Shown here one piece after another: positions 31,910 to 41,304 of a stretch of DNA of 64,000 bases. The position numbers were made by a program, and so were the translations under genes. The notes under the pieces were generated by a model, which saw only the letters and a list, made by a program, of their open reading frames with translations, made no database searches and was not told where the DNA came from. Positions within the stretch are counted from its first letter, which is position 1, and each line of letters begins with the position of its first letter. Source of the DNA: Pelagibacteraceae bacterium AG-365-D07 (lineage in GTDB: Bacteria; Pseudomonadota; Alphaproteobacteria; Pelagibacterales; Pelagibacteraceae); the NCBI GenBank assembly GCA_003280005.1, contig QCGH01000003.1, positions 1-64,000 of the forward strand. The letters are read 5' to 3'.

Positions 31910-33019
31910 CTAAATGAATGGTAAATCACAAACTTTTCCGTTGCAAATATTACCATTTATATCAACTTTCACATTTTGAGATGGTGTATAAAATGGCTTG
32001 TTAATCATAGCTATGCCAATGACTTTATTAAAATGCGGTGAAAAACATGCCGATCTTAACTCACCAATCACATTGTTATTTTCATCTTTTACATCCAAAG
32101 ACTTTGTCATGCTTATTTCATTTGCATCAATAATAAGACCCATCAACTTTCTATTAATTCCCTCTGCCTTTATCTTTTTTAATTTATCTTTACCTAAAAA
32201 ACTAACATCAGAGTCTAAATTCACGTATTTATCAAATCCACACTCATAAGGATTATCATAAAGATCCATATCATTACCGTAAGATAAAAGTCCACTTTCT
32301 ATTCTCTCAATAAGGTTTGGACATCCTGGCTTTACATTAAATTCTTTTCCTATTTCGAATAAACGATCGTAAAGTTCTAATCCAGATTTTGTATTTTCTA
32401 CATAAATTTCATAACCACCCTGCTTAGACCAACCAGATCTTGCAATTAAATGTTTTGTTCCTTTAAAGTCAAAATAATCAAAACCAAAAAATTTTAAATT
32501 AGTTATTTTTTCTCCAAAAATTTTTTCCATCAATCCAAATGACTTGGGACCTTGAATGGCCATTATATCTACATTTGGTTCAAATATTTTTACGTCAAAT
32601 TTATTTCCAATAGCTAAACCCTTTGCAAATAAAATTACATCAGAGTCTGCAATTGAAATCCACCATCTATCTTCACTTAGTCTAAGTACAACAGGATCAT
32701 TTATTATACCTGCATCATCATCAATAATTGGACAATAATAACATCTGCCATTTTTAGACTTTGACAGATCTCTACAAGTCATCATTTGAACTAATTTTGC
32801 TGAATCTTTTCCACGCACCTCGACTTGCCTTTCGCCAGCAACATCCCAAATTTGAACATTTTTTTTTAAATGGTGGTAAGAATCCTCCAAGGATCCAAAA
32901 GCTGCCGGCAATAACATATGATTATATGTTGTATAAGCTGTAACACCTTGCTTTTCGATTCTTGATGTATAAGGCGTACTTCTTAACCTTCTTGATTTAG
33001 CAATAGAAAAAGTTTTCAT
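31910..33019 (-). CDS. dmdA: Dimethylsulfoniopropionate demethylase
   Basis: Moves a methyl group from DMSP to tetrahydrofolate, giving methylmercaptopropionate. The 369 residues form the GcvT-like fold: aminomethyltransferase core (about 20-270; [37 protein letters not shown]) and C-terminal barrel (about 280-369). The length equals the characterised SAR11 DmdA as I recall it. SAR11 also encodes GcvT and DMGDH-like paralogues. The decision for DmdA rests on start sequence, length and the directly adjacent dmdB and dmdC. The start abuts the dmdB stop. Confidence 0.92.
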   Translation of the reverse strand: MKTFSIAKSRRLRSTPYTSRIEKQGVTAYTTYNHMLLPAAFGSLEDSYHHLKKNVQIWDVAGERQVEVRGKDSAKLVQMMTCRDLSKSKNGRCYYCPIIDDDAGIINDPVVLRLSEDRWWISIADSDVILFAKGLAIGNKFDVKIFEPNVDIMAIQGPKSFGLMEKIFGEKITNLKFFGFDYFDFKGTKHLIARSGWSKQGGYEIYVENTKSGLELYDRLFEIGKEFNVKPGCPNLIERIESGLLSYGNDMDLYDNPYECGFDKYVNLDSDVSFLGKDKLKKIKAEGINRKLMGLIIDANEISMTKSLDVKDENNNVIGELRSACFSPHFNKVIGIAMINKPFYTPSQNVKVDINGNICNGKVCDLPFI

Positions 33020-34648
33020 TTAATTTAAATTCCTAGCAATTTTTCTTAGTTCAAATTTTTGTATCTTACCTGTAGATGTTTTTGGCAGTTCTCTAAAGTC
33101 AATTTTTTTTGGAACTTTAAATCCAGCTAAAGTCTCTTTACAAAAATCTATAAGTTCTTTTTCTGAAACATCTTTATCTTTTACCTTTTCAATAAAAGCG
33201 CAAGGTACCTCTCCCCATTTTTCATCAGATTTTGCAACTACTGCAGCAATTGAGACTGCAGGATGCTTTGCTAAAGTATTTTCAATTTCAATGGAAGAAA
33301 TATTTTCACCTCCAGAAATAATTATATCCTTTGATCTGTCCTGTATCTTTATATACCCATCAGGATGCATTACTGCCAAATCTCCAGAATGAAACCATCC
33401 ATTTGCCATAGCTTTTTCAGTAGCTTCTTTGTCCTTAAAATAACCTTTCATAACGATATTTCCTCTAATCATTATTTCACCCATTGACTTTCCATCTTTC
33501 GGGACTGGTTTCATAGTATCTGGATCAATAACCATTGCATCTTCAGTATTTGGGTATCTCACACCTTGTCTTGCCTTTATTTCATTTTGTTTATCTTCAT
33601 CAAAAGAATTCCAATCATCGTTCCATGCACATTGAGTTATATGTCCGTATGTTTCAGTTAATCCATAAACATGCATAACTTCAAAACCCAATGCTTTCAT
33701 TTTTTTGAAAATTATACTTGGTGGGGGAGCACCAGCTGTAAGAACATGAACTTTATGATTTAATTTTTTTTGATCAGATTTAGAGGCTCCAGTAATCATA
33801 TTTAATACTATAGGTGCTCCACCAAAATGTGTGATTTTATGTTTTTCAATCACTTCAAATATTTTTTTTATATCAATAGTTCTTAAACAAACTGTCTTTC
33901 CGTTTAACATAGGTATAGTCCATGGATAGCCCCATCCATTGCAATGAAACATTGGTACAATAGTTAGAAAATTTAATCTATTTGGCATATTCCAAGCAAC
34001 AGCACTTCCTGTAGACATTAGATATGACCCTCTGTGGTGATAAACTACACCCTTGGGATTTCCAGTAGTTCCAGAAGTATAATTCAATGAAATTGCATCC
34101 CACTCATCTTTTGGTCTTTTCCAAACATAATTTTCATCTCCAGATTTCAAAAAACTTTCATATTCATGTTCACCTATTTTTTTTAATAATTTTTGATCTG
34201 CAAAATCATCTTGAATATCAATAATGATAGGTTTTTTCTTTACTGTTGTTAGTGCTTTCTCAATAATCGGATGTAGTTGTCTATCAACGATAAATACTTT
34301 GGCTTCACTGTGGTCAAGAATATAAGAAACGGTTTTTGCATCTAGTCTTACATTAATTGTATTTAAAACTGCACCTGTCATAGGTACAGAATAGTGTGCT
34401 TCGAAAATTTCTGGAGTATTAAATGCCATTACTGAAACAGTATCTCCCTTGCCAATACCAATTTTTTCTAGAGCGCTTGCAAATTTAATACATCTTTTGT
34501 ACACCTCAGTCCAAGTATAGCTTCTTGTCTCATAAACTAGAGCTTCATAATTTGGATAGATATCTTTTGCTCTTTCTAAAAAACTCAATGGAGTTAAAGG
34601 AATAAAATTTGCATTATTTTTTTCCAGATTTTTTTCGTAGTTATTCAT
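33020..34648 (-). CDS. dmdB: Methylmercaptopropionate-CoA ligase
   Basis: An acyl-adenylate-forming ligase predicted to join methylmercaptopropionate (the DmdA product) to CoA. The 542 residues show the AMP-binding signature LNYTSGTTGNPKGVVYHHRG near 180, YGLTETYGH near 318, GWFHSGDLAVMHPDGYIKIQDR near 420, and the catalytic lysine in PKTSTGKIQKFELR near the C-terminus. It lies four bases after dmdC and directly before dmdA. Alone it could be a medium-chain acyl-CoA ligase; the neighbours give the specific role. Confidence 0.87.
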   Translation of the reverse strand: MNNYEKNLEKNNANFIPLTPLSFLERAKDIYPNYEALVYETRSYTWTEVYKRCIKFASALEKIGIGKGDTVSVMAFNTPEIFEAHYSVPMTGAVLNTINVRLDAKTVSYILDHSEAKVFIVDRQLHPIIEKALTTVKKKPIIIDIQDDFADQKLLKKIGEHEYESFLKSGDENYVWKRPKDEWDAISLNYTSGTTGNPKGVVYHHRGSYLMSTGSAVAWNMPNRLNFLTIVPMFHCNGWGYPWTIPMLNGKTVCLRTIDIKKIFEVIEKHKITHFGGAPIVLNMITGASKSDQKKLNHKVHVLTAGAPPPSIIFKKMKALGFEVMHVYGLTETYGHITQCAWNDDWNSFDEDKQNEIKARQGVRYPNTEDAMVIDPDTMKPVPKDGKSMGEIMIRGNIVMKGYFKDKEATEKAMANGWFHSGDLAVMHPDGYIKIQDRSKDIIISGGENISSIEIENTLAKHPAVSIAAVVAKSDEKWGEVPCAFIEKVKDKDVSEKELIDFCKETLAGFKVPKKIDFRELPKTSTGKIQKFELRKIARNLN

Positions 34649-34652
34649 TTTT

Positions 34653-36416
34653 TTAATTAAATTTAAAGTTCATTATGTAATCACTTCCAGTTGATGCTGT
34701 TTTAAAATGATTTTCAGCTCTAGGTAGCACTCTTTTAAAATAAAACTTAGCGGTTTGGATTTTGTCTTCATAAAAAGTTTTATTATTATCATAATCTTCA
34801 AAACAAATTTCCAACACTTTTATCCAAGAATGAGCAATAGAAACAAAACCTAGAGCTTTCAAATAATCATTGCATGCTGCGCTTGCATCATCTTTTGAAT
34901 TATTAAGTTTATCTTTTATCCAAAGTGTGAACTTATTTAATGTATCTAAGCTATTATTAAAATCATCAATAAATGGTTTAATTTTTTGTCCAGACTTATT
35001 AAAATCATTTCTGATCATATTCAAATATTTATCAATTATATCTCCATTTTTATTAACTAATTTTCTAAAAACTAGATCTAAAGCTTGAACAGAATTTGTT
35101 CCTTCATAAATTGGGGTTATTCTGTTGTCTCTATAAAGCTGCTCAATACCTTGGTCTTTAGTGTATCCATAGCCACCATGGACTTGCATCGCATCACTGG
35201 TGATTTCCATTCCTAAATCGGTAAACATTGTTTTAACCACTGGAGTCATTAATGAAACATAATCAGATGCTTCTTTTCTAATGGCCTCATCACTATGATA
35301 TAGACTCACCTCAGTTTGTTGTGATAACCAAAAACATAGCGCTCTCTCACCTTCAATTATGGATTTCATATTAAGAAGTGATCTTCTAATATCAGCGTGC
35401 TCAATTATTATATCTGCACCATTTGATGATTTGCTACTATTTGTTTTTCCTTGTTTTCTTTCTTTGGCATAACTTAAAGAGTTTTGGTATGCTGTTTCTG
35501 AAATTCCTAGCCCTTGAATTCCAACAACAATTCTCTCTAAATTCATCATTGTGAACATTGAATTTAAACCTTTATTTTTTGGACCTATCATATATCCAAC
35601 AGCATCATCAAAATTTAAAACACATGTTGCAGATCCTTTTATGCCCATTTTGCTTTCAATAGAGCCAGTTGAAATTCCATTTCTTTGTCCCAATGAACCA
35701 TCGTGATTTACTTTAAATTTTGGCACCAAGAATAAACTAATTCCTTTAGTTCCCTTGGGAGAGTCAGTTGCTCTTGCAATAACAAGATGAATAATATTTT
35801 CTGTCAAATCATGATCGCCAGATGTAATAAATATTTTTTGACCATTAATTTTGTAAGTTCCATCCTTCTGTTCTTCTGCCTTTGTTTTAAGTAAACCTAA
35901 ATCTGTACCACATACCGGTTCTGTCAAACACATGGTCCCACTCCACTTACCTTCTACCATTTTAGGTAAGTATTTATCTTTTATTTCTTCGCTCGCATGG
36001 TGATTAATACAATTGTACGCACCAATACTTAGTTCGCTGTATAGCTTAAATGATAAACTTGCAGATGATAACATTTCATCAAAAAATGCACTCACTGTCT
36101 TTGGCATTCCCTGACCTCCATATTTGGGGTCACATGATAAAGAGGTCCATCCATCTTCTATAAATTTTGTATAAGCTTCTTTATATCCTGGAGGTGTTCT
36201 AACAATACCATTTTCTAAAACTGTTGGATTTTCATCTCCTATTTTAGCAAGAGGTAAAATTATATTTTGATTTATTTTAGCTGCCTCATCTAATATATTT
36301 TTTACAAGTTCTGAATTAACTTCTTTATACTTTTCAATTTCATTATAATTTTTATTATTTCTTAACTTATCGAAAAGAAACATCATGTCTTCAACAGGTG
36401 CAGTATAATTTGGCAT
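34653..36416 (-). CDS. dmdC: Methylmercaptopropionyl-CoA dehydrogenase
   Basis: FAD enzyme of the acyl-CoA dehydrogenase family predicted to desaturate MMPA-CoA to methylthioacryloyl-CoA. The 587-residue length and domain order (N-terminal AcdN-like helix PVEDMMFLFDKL, middle domain CLTEPVCGTDLG and ITSGDHDLTEN, QVHGGYGYTKD, active-site IYEGTNSVQALDL, C-terminal helical extension) fit the long DmdC-type clade. It is first of dmdCBA, 26 bases after leuB. The next enzyme, the hydratase DmdD, is not in this window. Confidence 0.87.
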   Translation of the reverse strand: MPNYTAPVEDMMFLFDKLRNNKNYNEIEKYKEVNSELVKNILDEAAKINQNIILPLAKIGDENPTVLENGIVRTPPGYKEAYTKFIEDGWTSLSCDPKYGGQGMPKTVSAFFDEMLSSASLSFKLYSELSIGAYNCINHHASEEIKDKYLPKMVEGKWSGTMCLTEPVCGTDLGLLKTKAEEQKDGTYKINGQKIFITSGDHDLTENIIHLVIARATDSPKGTKGISLFLVPKFKVNHDGSLGQRNGISTGSIESKMGIKGSATCVLNFDDAVGYMIGPKNKGLNSMFTMMNLERIVVGIQGLGISETAYQNSLSYAKERKQGKTNSSKSSNGADIIIEHADIRRSLLNMKSIIEGERALCFWLSQQTEVSLYHSDEAIRKEASDYVSLMTPVVKTMFTDLGMEITSDAMQVHGGYGYTKDQGIEQLYRDNRITPIYEGTNSVQALDLVFRKLVNKNGDIIDKYLNMIRNDFNKSGQKIKPFIDDFNNSLDTLNKFTLWIKDKLNNSKDDASAACNDYLKALGFVSIAHSWIKVLEICFEDYDNNKTFYEDKIQTAKFYFKRVLPRAENHFKTASTGSDYIMNFKFN

Positions 36417-36442
36417 TTGAGAACCTTAAAATAAATGAATAA

Positions 36443-37549
36443 TTATTGCAATTTTGAAATTATCGCATCACCCATTTGGGATGTAGATACTTCTTTTTTT
36501 CCTTTAGAAATTATATCTTTTGTTCTTAAACCATCATTCAATACATCCTGGACAGCTTTCTCAAGTGAATTTGCCTCTTTATCTAAATCAAGAGAATATC
36601 TCAATGCCATCGCAAAACTTAAGATAGTTGCAATAGGATTTGCTATACCTTTTCCTGCTATGTCAGGTGCAGATCCATGAATTGGTTCGTACATAGCTCT
36701 CATCTGGCCCTCTTTATTTTTTGCACCTAGTGAAGCCGATGGTAAAAGTCCTAGAGATCCAGTTAACATTGACGCTTGATCCGAAAGCATATCTCCAAAC
36801 AAATTATCTGTAACTATCACATCAAACTGTTTAGGATTTCTTAATAACTGCATTGCACAATTATCAGCTAACATATGATCTAGTTTTACATCTTTAAATT
36901 CTTTTTCATGTAAATCTTGGACTTCTTCTCTCCAAAGCAATCCTGCTTCCATAACGTTTGATTTTTCGCATGATGTTACTTTATTTTTTCTTTTTTTTGC
37001 TAAATCGAAAGCTACTCTTGCAACTCTTTGTATTTCACTTGATGTATAACTATGAGTATTAATTCCTTTTCGCTCTCCTTTGTCTATTGGCTTAATTCCC
37101 CTTGGTTCTCCAAAGTATATTCCTCCTGTAAGTTCTCTTACTATCATAATATCTAATCCCGAAACTATTTCAGGCTTAAGTGTTGATGCCTCGACCAATT
37201 GTTCAAAACAAATTGCTGGTCTTAAATTTGCAAAAAGCTTCAATTCTTTTCTTAATTTCAACAATGCTCTTTCTGGTTTTTTTGAAAATTCAACGTTATC
37301 CCATTTAGGACCACCAACAGCACCCAATATTACTGCTTCTGACTCAAGAGCTTTATAAAAAACCTCATCAGTAATGGGAGTGCCATGTTTATCATATGAA
37401 ACACCTCCTGCTAAGTCCTCATCTATTTCAAAATCTAAAGACTTATTTTTATTTAACCAAAAAATTATTTTTTTAACTTCTCCAACAACTTCTGGGCCTA
37501 TACCATCTCCAGGTAATAATAGAAATTTCCTTTTTTTTATTTTAATCAT
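36443..37549 (-). CDS. leuB: 3-isopropylmalate dehydrogenase
   Basis: NAD-dependent oxidative decarboxylation in leucine synthesis. The 368 residues show [12 protein letters not shown] near 12, [26 protein letters not shown] near 135, and [28 protein letters not shown] near 245. [20 protein letters not shown] marks the cofactor region. It overlaps leuD by 8 bases and precedes dmdC. Length and sequence are normal. Confidence 0.97.
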   Translation of the reverse strand: MIKIKKRKFLLLPGDGIGPEVVGEVKKIIFWLNKNKSLDFEIDEDLAGGVSYDKHGTPITDEVFYKALESEAVILGAVGGPKWDNVEFSKKPERALLKLRKELKLFANLRPAICFEQLVEASTLKPEIVSGLDIMIVRELTGGIYFGEPRGIKPIDKGERKGINTHSYTSSEIQRVARVAFDLAKKRKNKVTSCEKSNVMEAGLLWREEVQDLHEKEFKDVKLDHMLADNCAMQLLRNPKQFDVIVTDNLFGDMLSDQASMLTGSLGLLPSASLGAKNKEGQMRAMYEPIHGSAPDIAGKGIANPIATILSFAMALRYSLDLDKEANSLEKAVQDVLNDGLRTKDIISKGKKEVSTSQMGDAIISKLQ

Positions 37550-38147
37550 TAAATATCCAGGGTTTTAAATTTTTTAGATTTTTTTCAAAAGACAATATTT
37601 TATCAGTTTTCTCTAATGATAATGCGATATCATCCAAACCTTCAAGAAGACATTTTTTTTTGAAAGTATCTATATCAAAACTAATTTTATTATTACCAAA
37701 TACAATTTTTTGATTGCTTAAATCTACCTCTATTTCTTCTTTTCTTTTTGAGTATTCTGAAATTTGTTTAATTTTTTCATCATCTAAAATTATTGGTAAA
37801 ATTCCATTTTTAAAACAATTATTATAAAAAATATCAGCATAACTCGAACTAATTATACATGTAATTCCAAAATCTAATAAAGCCCAAGGCGCGTGTTCCC
37901 GTGAAGAACCACATCCAAAGTTTTTGCCGGCTATCAAGATTTTTGAATTATTAAATGGGTCCTGATTTAAAATAAATTCATTATTTTTTTTTCCTTTGTC
38001 ATCATATCTCATTTCAAAAAATAAATTTTTACCAAGGCCAGTTCTTTTAATTGTTTTCAAAAATTGCTTTGGAATTATCATATCGGTATCAATATTTACA
38101 ATTGGCAAATATGCTGGGATACTTTTTAATCTATTAAATTTTCGCAT
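37542..38147 (-). CDS. leuD: 3-isopropylmalate dehydratase small subunit
   Basis: Swivel-domain subunit of isopropylmalate isomerase. The 201 residues show [15 protein letters not shown] near 25, [20 protein letters not shown] near 76-95, and [21 protein letters not shown]. It overlaps leuC by one base and leuB by eight, the classic leuCDB cluster. No anomalies seen. Confidence 0.97.
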   Translation of the reverse strand: MRKFNRLKSIPAYLPIVNIDTDMIIPKQFLKTIKRTGLGKNLFFEMRYDDKGKKNNEFILNQDPFNNSKILIAGKNFGCGSSREHAPWALLDFGITCIISSSYADIFYNNCFKNGILPIILDDEKIKQISEYSKRKEEIEVDLSNQKIVFGNNKISFDIDTFKKKCLLEGLDDIALSLEKTDKILSFEKNLKNLKPWIFND

Positions 38148-39550
38148 TAGTTTTTATACTTTCTAACATCATCTAAATTTCCAGAAATTGCTGCAGCGGC
38201 TGCCATACCAGGACTAACTAGATGTGTTCTGCCACCTCTGCCTTGTCTACCCTCAAAATTTCTGTTTGATGTAGACGCACATCTTTCCTCGGGCTTAAGT
38301 TTGTCAGCATTCATAGCTAAACACATTGAACATCCGGGCTCTCTCCATTCAAAACCTGAATTTATAAATATTTTGTCTAATCCTTCTTGTTCTGCTTGTT
38401 GTTTTACTAAACCTGAGCCTGGTACCACCATTGCATTTACATGATCGGCAATTTTTTTATCTTTTAAAATTTTGGCTGCCTCTCTTAAATCTTCAATTCT
38501 ACCATTAGTGCAACTTCCAATAAAAACTTTATCAATTTTTATATCTTTTAACTTTGTATTAGGCTTTAAACCCATATATTTCAAAGATCTTTCGATAGAA
38601 TTTTTTCTATCCAAATCTGTTTCGGACTCTGGATTTGGAACTTTTTCATCAATAGTTAATACGTCTTGTGGTGAAGTACCCCAAGTAACCATTGGTTTAA
38701 TATCTTTTCCGTCAAGATTTATCTCTTTATCAAATTGCGCTCCTTCATCTGATTTAAGAGTATTCCAATACTCAAGTGCTTTATCCCAATTTTTGTTTTT
38801 TGGGGACATTGGTTTGTCTTTCAAATAATCAAAAACTTTTTTATCTGGCTCTATTAACCCCGCTCTCGCTCCACCCTCAATTGTCATGTTGCAAATAGTC
38901 ATTCTATTTTCAACACTTAAAGATGAAATCAAATTACCAGCATATTCTATGACATAACCAGTTCCACCAGCAGTACCTATTTTTCCAATAATTTGTAAAA
39001 TTACATCTTTGGAAGTCACTCCAATTGGCAAAGTACCATTGACGTTTATTCTAAAATTTTTAGATTTCTTTTGAACTAAAGTTTGTGTTGCTAAAACATG
39101 CTCGACCTCAGACGTTCCAATCCCAAAAGCTAACGCTCCAAACGCTCCATGCGTTGCAGTATGACTATCACCACACACAATTATTGTGCCTGGCTGTGTA
39201 AAACCTTGTTCAGGACCAATTATATGAACAATGCCTTGTCTCTTATCATTCATTCCAAAAATTTGAATGCCATATTCTTTACAATTAGCATCTAAGGTAT
39301 CAACTTGAATTTTTGATTCCTCATCAGAAATTCCTTTTGACCTATCTGTTGTTGGTACATTGTGATCTGCAACAGCCAAGGTAAGACCTGGTTGTCTTAC
39401 TTTTCTTTTAGAATTTCTCAAACCCTCAAATGCCTGCGGACTTGTTACTTCATGAATTAAATGTCTATCAACAAACAATAATGTAGTACCGTCTTCTTGT
39501 TGATGTACAAGGTGTTCATTCCAAATTTTATCGTAAAGGGTTTTAGGCAT
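38147..39550 (-). CDS. leuC: 3-isopropylmalate dehydratase large subunit
   Basis: Aconitase-family subunit carrying a [4Fe-4S] cluster, 467 residues. Seen are [17 protein letters not shown] near 28, [32 protein letters not shown] near 125-155, [11 protein letters not shown] near 347, and GCSMCLAMN near 409 with the remaining cluster cysteines. It follows rplS by 22 bases, so leucine synthesis is colinear with ribosomal genes here. Confidence 0.97.
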   Translation of the reverse strand: MPKTLYDKIWNEHLVHQQEDGTTLLFVDRHLIHEVTSPQAFEGLRNSKRKVRQPGLTLAVADHNVPTTDRSKGISDEESKIQVDTLDANCKEYGIQIFGMNDKRQGIVHIIGPEQGFTQPGTIIVCGDSHTATHGAFGALAFGIGTSEVEHVLATQTLVQKKSKNFRINVNGTLPIGVTSKDVILQIIGKIGTAGGTGYVIEYAGNLISSLSVENRMTICNMTIEGGARAGLIEPDKKVFDYLKDKPMSPKNKNWDKALEYWNTLKSDEGAQFDKEINLDGKDIKPMVTWGTSPQDVLTIDEKVPNPESETDLDRKNSIERSLKYMGLKPNTKLKDIKIDKVFIGSCTNGRIEDLREAAKILKDKKIADHVNAMVVPGSGLVKQQAEQEGLDKIFINSGFEWREPGCSMCLAMNADKLKPEERCASTSNRNFEGRQGRGGRTHLVSPGMAAAAAISGNLDDVRKYKN

Positions 39551-39572
39551 TTAGAAAAAATCTTATCTTTTC

Positions 39573-40166
39573 TTATTTTTGAGGCACTTCTTCTTTCTTC
39601 GGCACGGCTTTATCATGAGGTTTGGCTTCCTCTTTTTTTACTTCTACTTTTGTAGCCTCAGTTTTAGGTTCAACCTCTTTTTTTGGGGATTCAGTAGATT
39701 TAGCCACTTCCTCTTTGGCTTCAGCCTTAACCTCTCCTACTGCTGGTGCGACTACATTTTGATCTGTGACCTGTTGAATTTTTGTTTCTAAATCAATTCC
39801 AATTTTCTTTTTAATTTTCTCAGAAATTCTTGCAGATTTACCTGTTCTATTCCTTAAATAATAAAGTTTAGCTCTTTTTACTTTTCCTGATCTAATTACT
39901 TTAATTGTGCTAACTGCTGGACCATAAAGAGCAAATGTTCTTTCAACACCTTCTCCGAAAGAAATTTTTCTAACAGTAAAAGATGAGTTGATATCTCTAT
40001 TTTTTTTTGCAATACAAACACCTTCAAAATATTGAATTCTATCTCTTTTACCTTCTGTTATTCTAACTCCAACTTTAACAATATCGCCTGGAAAAAATTC
40101 AGGATGTTTCTTTTGAGCAATAATTTGTTTAACTTTTAAGTTGTTTATTTCTTCAATGTTTTTCAT
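39573..40166 (-). CDS. rplS: Ribosomal protein L19 with a long charged C-terminal tail
   Basis: 50S protein at the subunit interface. The L19 core fills about residues 1-125 ([54 protein letters not shown]). Residues about 140-197 are an added low-complexity tail rich in Lys, Glu, Ala and Pro, making the protein some 70-80 residues longer than typical L19. The tail resembles that of the neighbouring S16. It starts four bases after trmD. Confidence 0.95.
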   Translation of the reverse strand: MKNIEEINNLKVKQIIAQKKHPEFFPGDIVKVGVRITEGKRDRIQYFEGVCIAKKNRDINSSFTVRKISFGEGVERTFALYGPAVSTIKVIRSGKVKRAKLYYLRNRTGKSARISEKIKKKIGIDLETKIQQVTDQNVVAPAVGEVKAEAKEEVAKSTESPKKEVEPKTEATKVEVKKEEAKPHDKAVPKKEEVPQK

Positions 40167-40170
40167 TTAA

Positions 40171-40860
40171 TTAATTTTTCTTATTATGTTTTTGCCACAA
40201 ATCTGGTCTTCGGTCGCGTGTTATAGCCTCAGATTGGGATAAACGCCAGTGTTTAATTTTAGCATGATCACCTGATAATAAGACTTCTGGAACCTTATTT
40301 TCTTGCCAAATTTGAGGTTTTGTATATTGGGGATATTCCAAAAGTCCATTTTCAAAGCTTTCATCTACTAATGAATCCTTGTTTCCTAATACCCCGGGTA
40401 TTAATCTGAGCACACTATCAAGAATAATATAGGAAGCAGTTTCTCCACCAGAGATTACATAATCACCAATGCTGATCTCTTCGATATTTCGCTTATCAAG
40501 AACTCGTTGATCAACTCCTTCAAAATGACCACATAAAATATTTAAATATTTATCTTTTGAAATTTTTTTTGCAATCTCTTGGTTTAAAAGTTTTCCTCTT
40601 GGACTTAAATAATATACTTTCTCATTAGACTCTAAATTTTTATCTAACGAATTTGCAACTACATCTGCTCTCATTACCATTCCAGAGCCACCTCCATAAG
40701 GGGTGTCATCAACTGTTTTGTGTTTATCTTCTGCAAAGTCTCTTATGTTTACAATATTCAAATCCCAAATTTTTTTTTCAAGTGCATTTCCATAAATTCC
40801 TTTTTCAAAAGGACCAGGAAAAAACTCTGGATAAAGTGTAAATATTTTGACTTTGAACAT
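40171..40860 (-). CDS. trmD: tRNA (guanine-N1-)-methyltransferase
   Basis: Methylates G37 of tRNAs using S-adenosylmethionine, preventing frameshifting. The 229 residues of the SPOUT/trefoil-knot family show FTLYPEFFPG near 6, VDDTPYGGGSGMVMRADV near 50, LCGHFEGVDQRV near 110, IGDYVISGGETA near 128 and LLSGDHAKIKHWR near 200. It lies 12 bases after rpsP. The rimM gene that usually separates rpsP and trmD is absent. Confidence 0.97.
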   Translation of the reverse strand: MFKVKIFTLYPEFFPGPFEKGIYGNALEKKIWDLNIVNIRDFAEDKHKTVDDTPYGGGSGMVMRADVVANSLDKNLESNEKVYYLSPRGKLLNQEIAKKISKDKYLNILCGHFEGVDQRVLDKRNIEEISIGDYVISGGETASYIILDSVLRLIPGVLGNKDSLVDESFENGLLEYPQYTKPQIWQENKVPEVLLSGDHAKIKHWRLSQSEAITRDRRPDLWQKHNKKN

Positions 40861-40872
40861 TAGTGCTACTCT

Positions 40873-41289
40873 TTACTTAGCTTCTTCCTTTTTAGCTTCT
40901 GCTGCTGGTTTAGCTTCTTCCTTTTTAGCTTCTGCTGCTGGTTTAGCATCTGCTGCCTTTCCTTCTTTTGGAACATCTGCCTCTTTGTTTCGTTCTTTTT
41001 TAGGAATAGCTTTATTTGGATTATTTCCGGATTTTGGCATTGGAATAAAATTATTTTCACCTAAAATTCTAGCAACTCTAGTTGTTGGTTGTGCACCCTG
41101 ACTTAGCCAATATTTTATTCTTTCACTTTCCAAACCTATTCTTTCTTTTTTCTCTTTTGGAAGTAGAGGATTAAAAAAACCTAATTTTTCTATAAATCTA
41201 CCATCTCTTGCAAATCTACTTTCTGCAACAACGATTTTATATACAGGTCTTTTTTTTGTTCCCCCTCTTGATAACCTTAGTTTTAACAT
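40873..41289 (-). CDS. rpsP: Ribosomal protein S16 with a repeat-bearing C-terminal tail
   Basis: 30S assembly protein. The S16 core (about 1-80) shows LRLSRGGTKKRPVYKIVVAESR, DGRFIEKLGFFNPL and RIKYWLSQGAQPTTRVARIL. Residues about 90-138 form a Lys/Ala/Glu tail that ends with two copies of an 11-residue repeat related to AEAKKEEAKPA. The whole is 138 residues against about 80-100 in most bacteria. It follows ffh by 15 bases and precedes trmD. Confidence 0.96.
   Translation of the reverse strand: MLKLRLSRGGTKKRPVYKIVVAESRFARDGRFIEKLGFFNPLLPKEKKERIGLESERIKYWLSQGAQPTTRVARILGENNFIPMPKSGNNPNKAIPKKERNKEADVPKEGKAADAKPAAEAKKEEAKPAAEAKKEEAK
40879..40944. repeat. Two perfect 33-bp tandem repeats in rpsP
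   Basis: Bases 40879-40911 and 40912-40944 are identical 33-mers starting agcttcttccttttta. They encode two 11-residue units in the S16 tail. Perfect nucleotide identity suggests a recent in-frame duplication or slippage. Confidence 0.9.
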
Positions 41290-41304
41290 ATGTTATTCTC
41301 CTTT

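Noticed and set aside
31910-33019. Glycine-cleavage T protein (gcvT)
   Set aside because: The fold is shared, but no gcvH or gcvP is adjacent, and the length and the dmdB and dmdC neighbours indicate DmdA.
38472-38828. 118-residue plus-strand ORF
   Set aside because: Antisense shadow of leuC.
40866-41060. 64-residue minus-strand ORF with repeats
   Set aside because: It is the rpsP tail read in another frame, and the repeats come from the 33-bp duplication.
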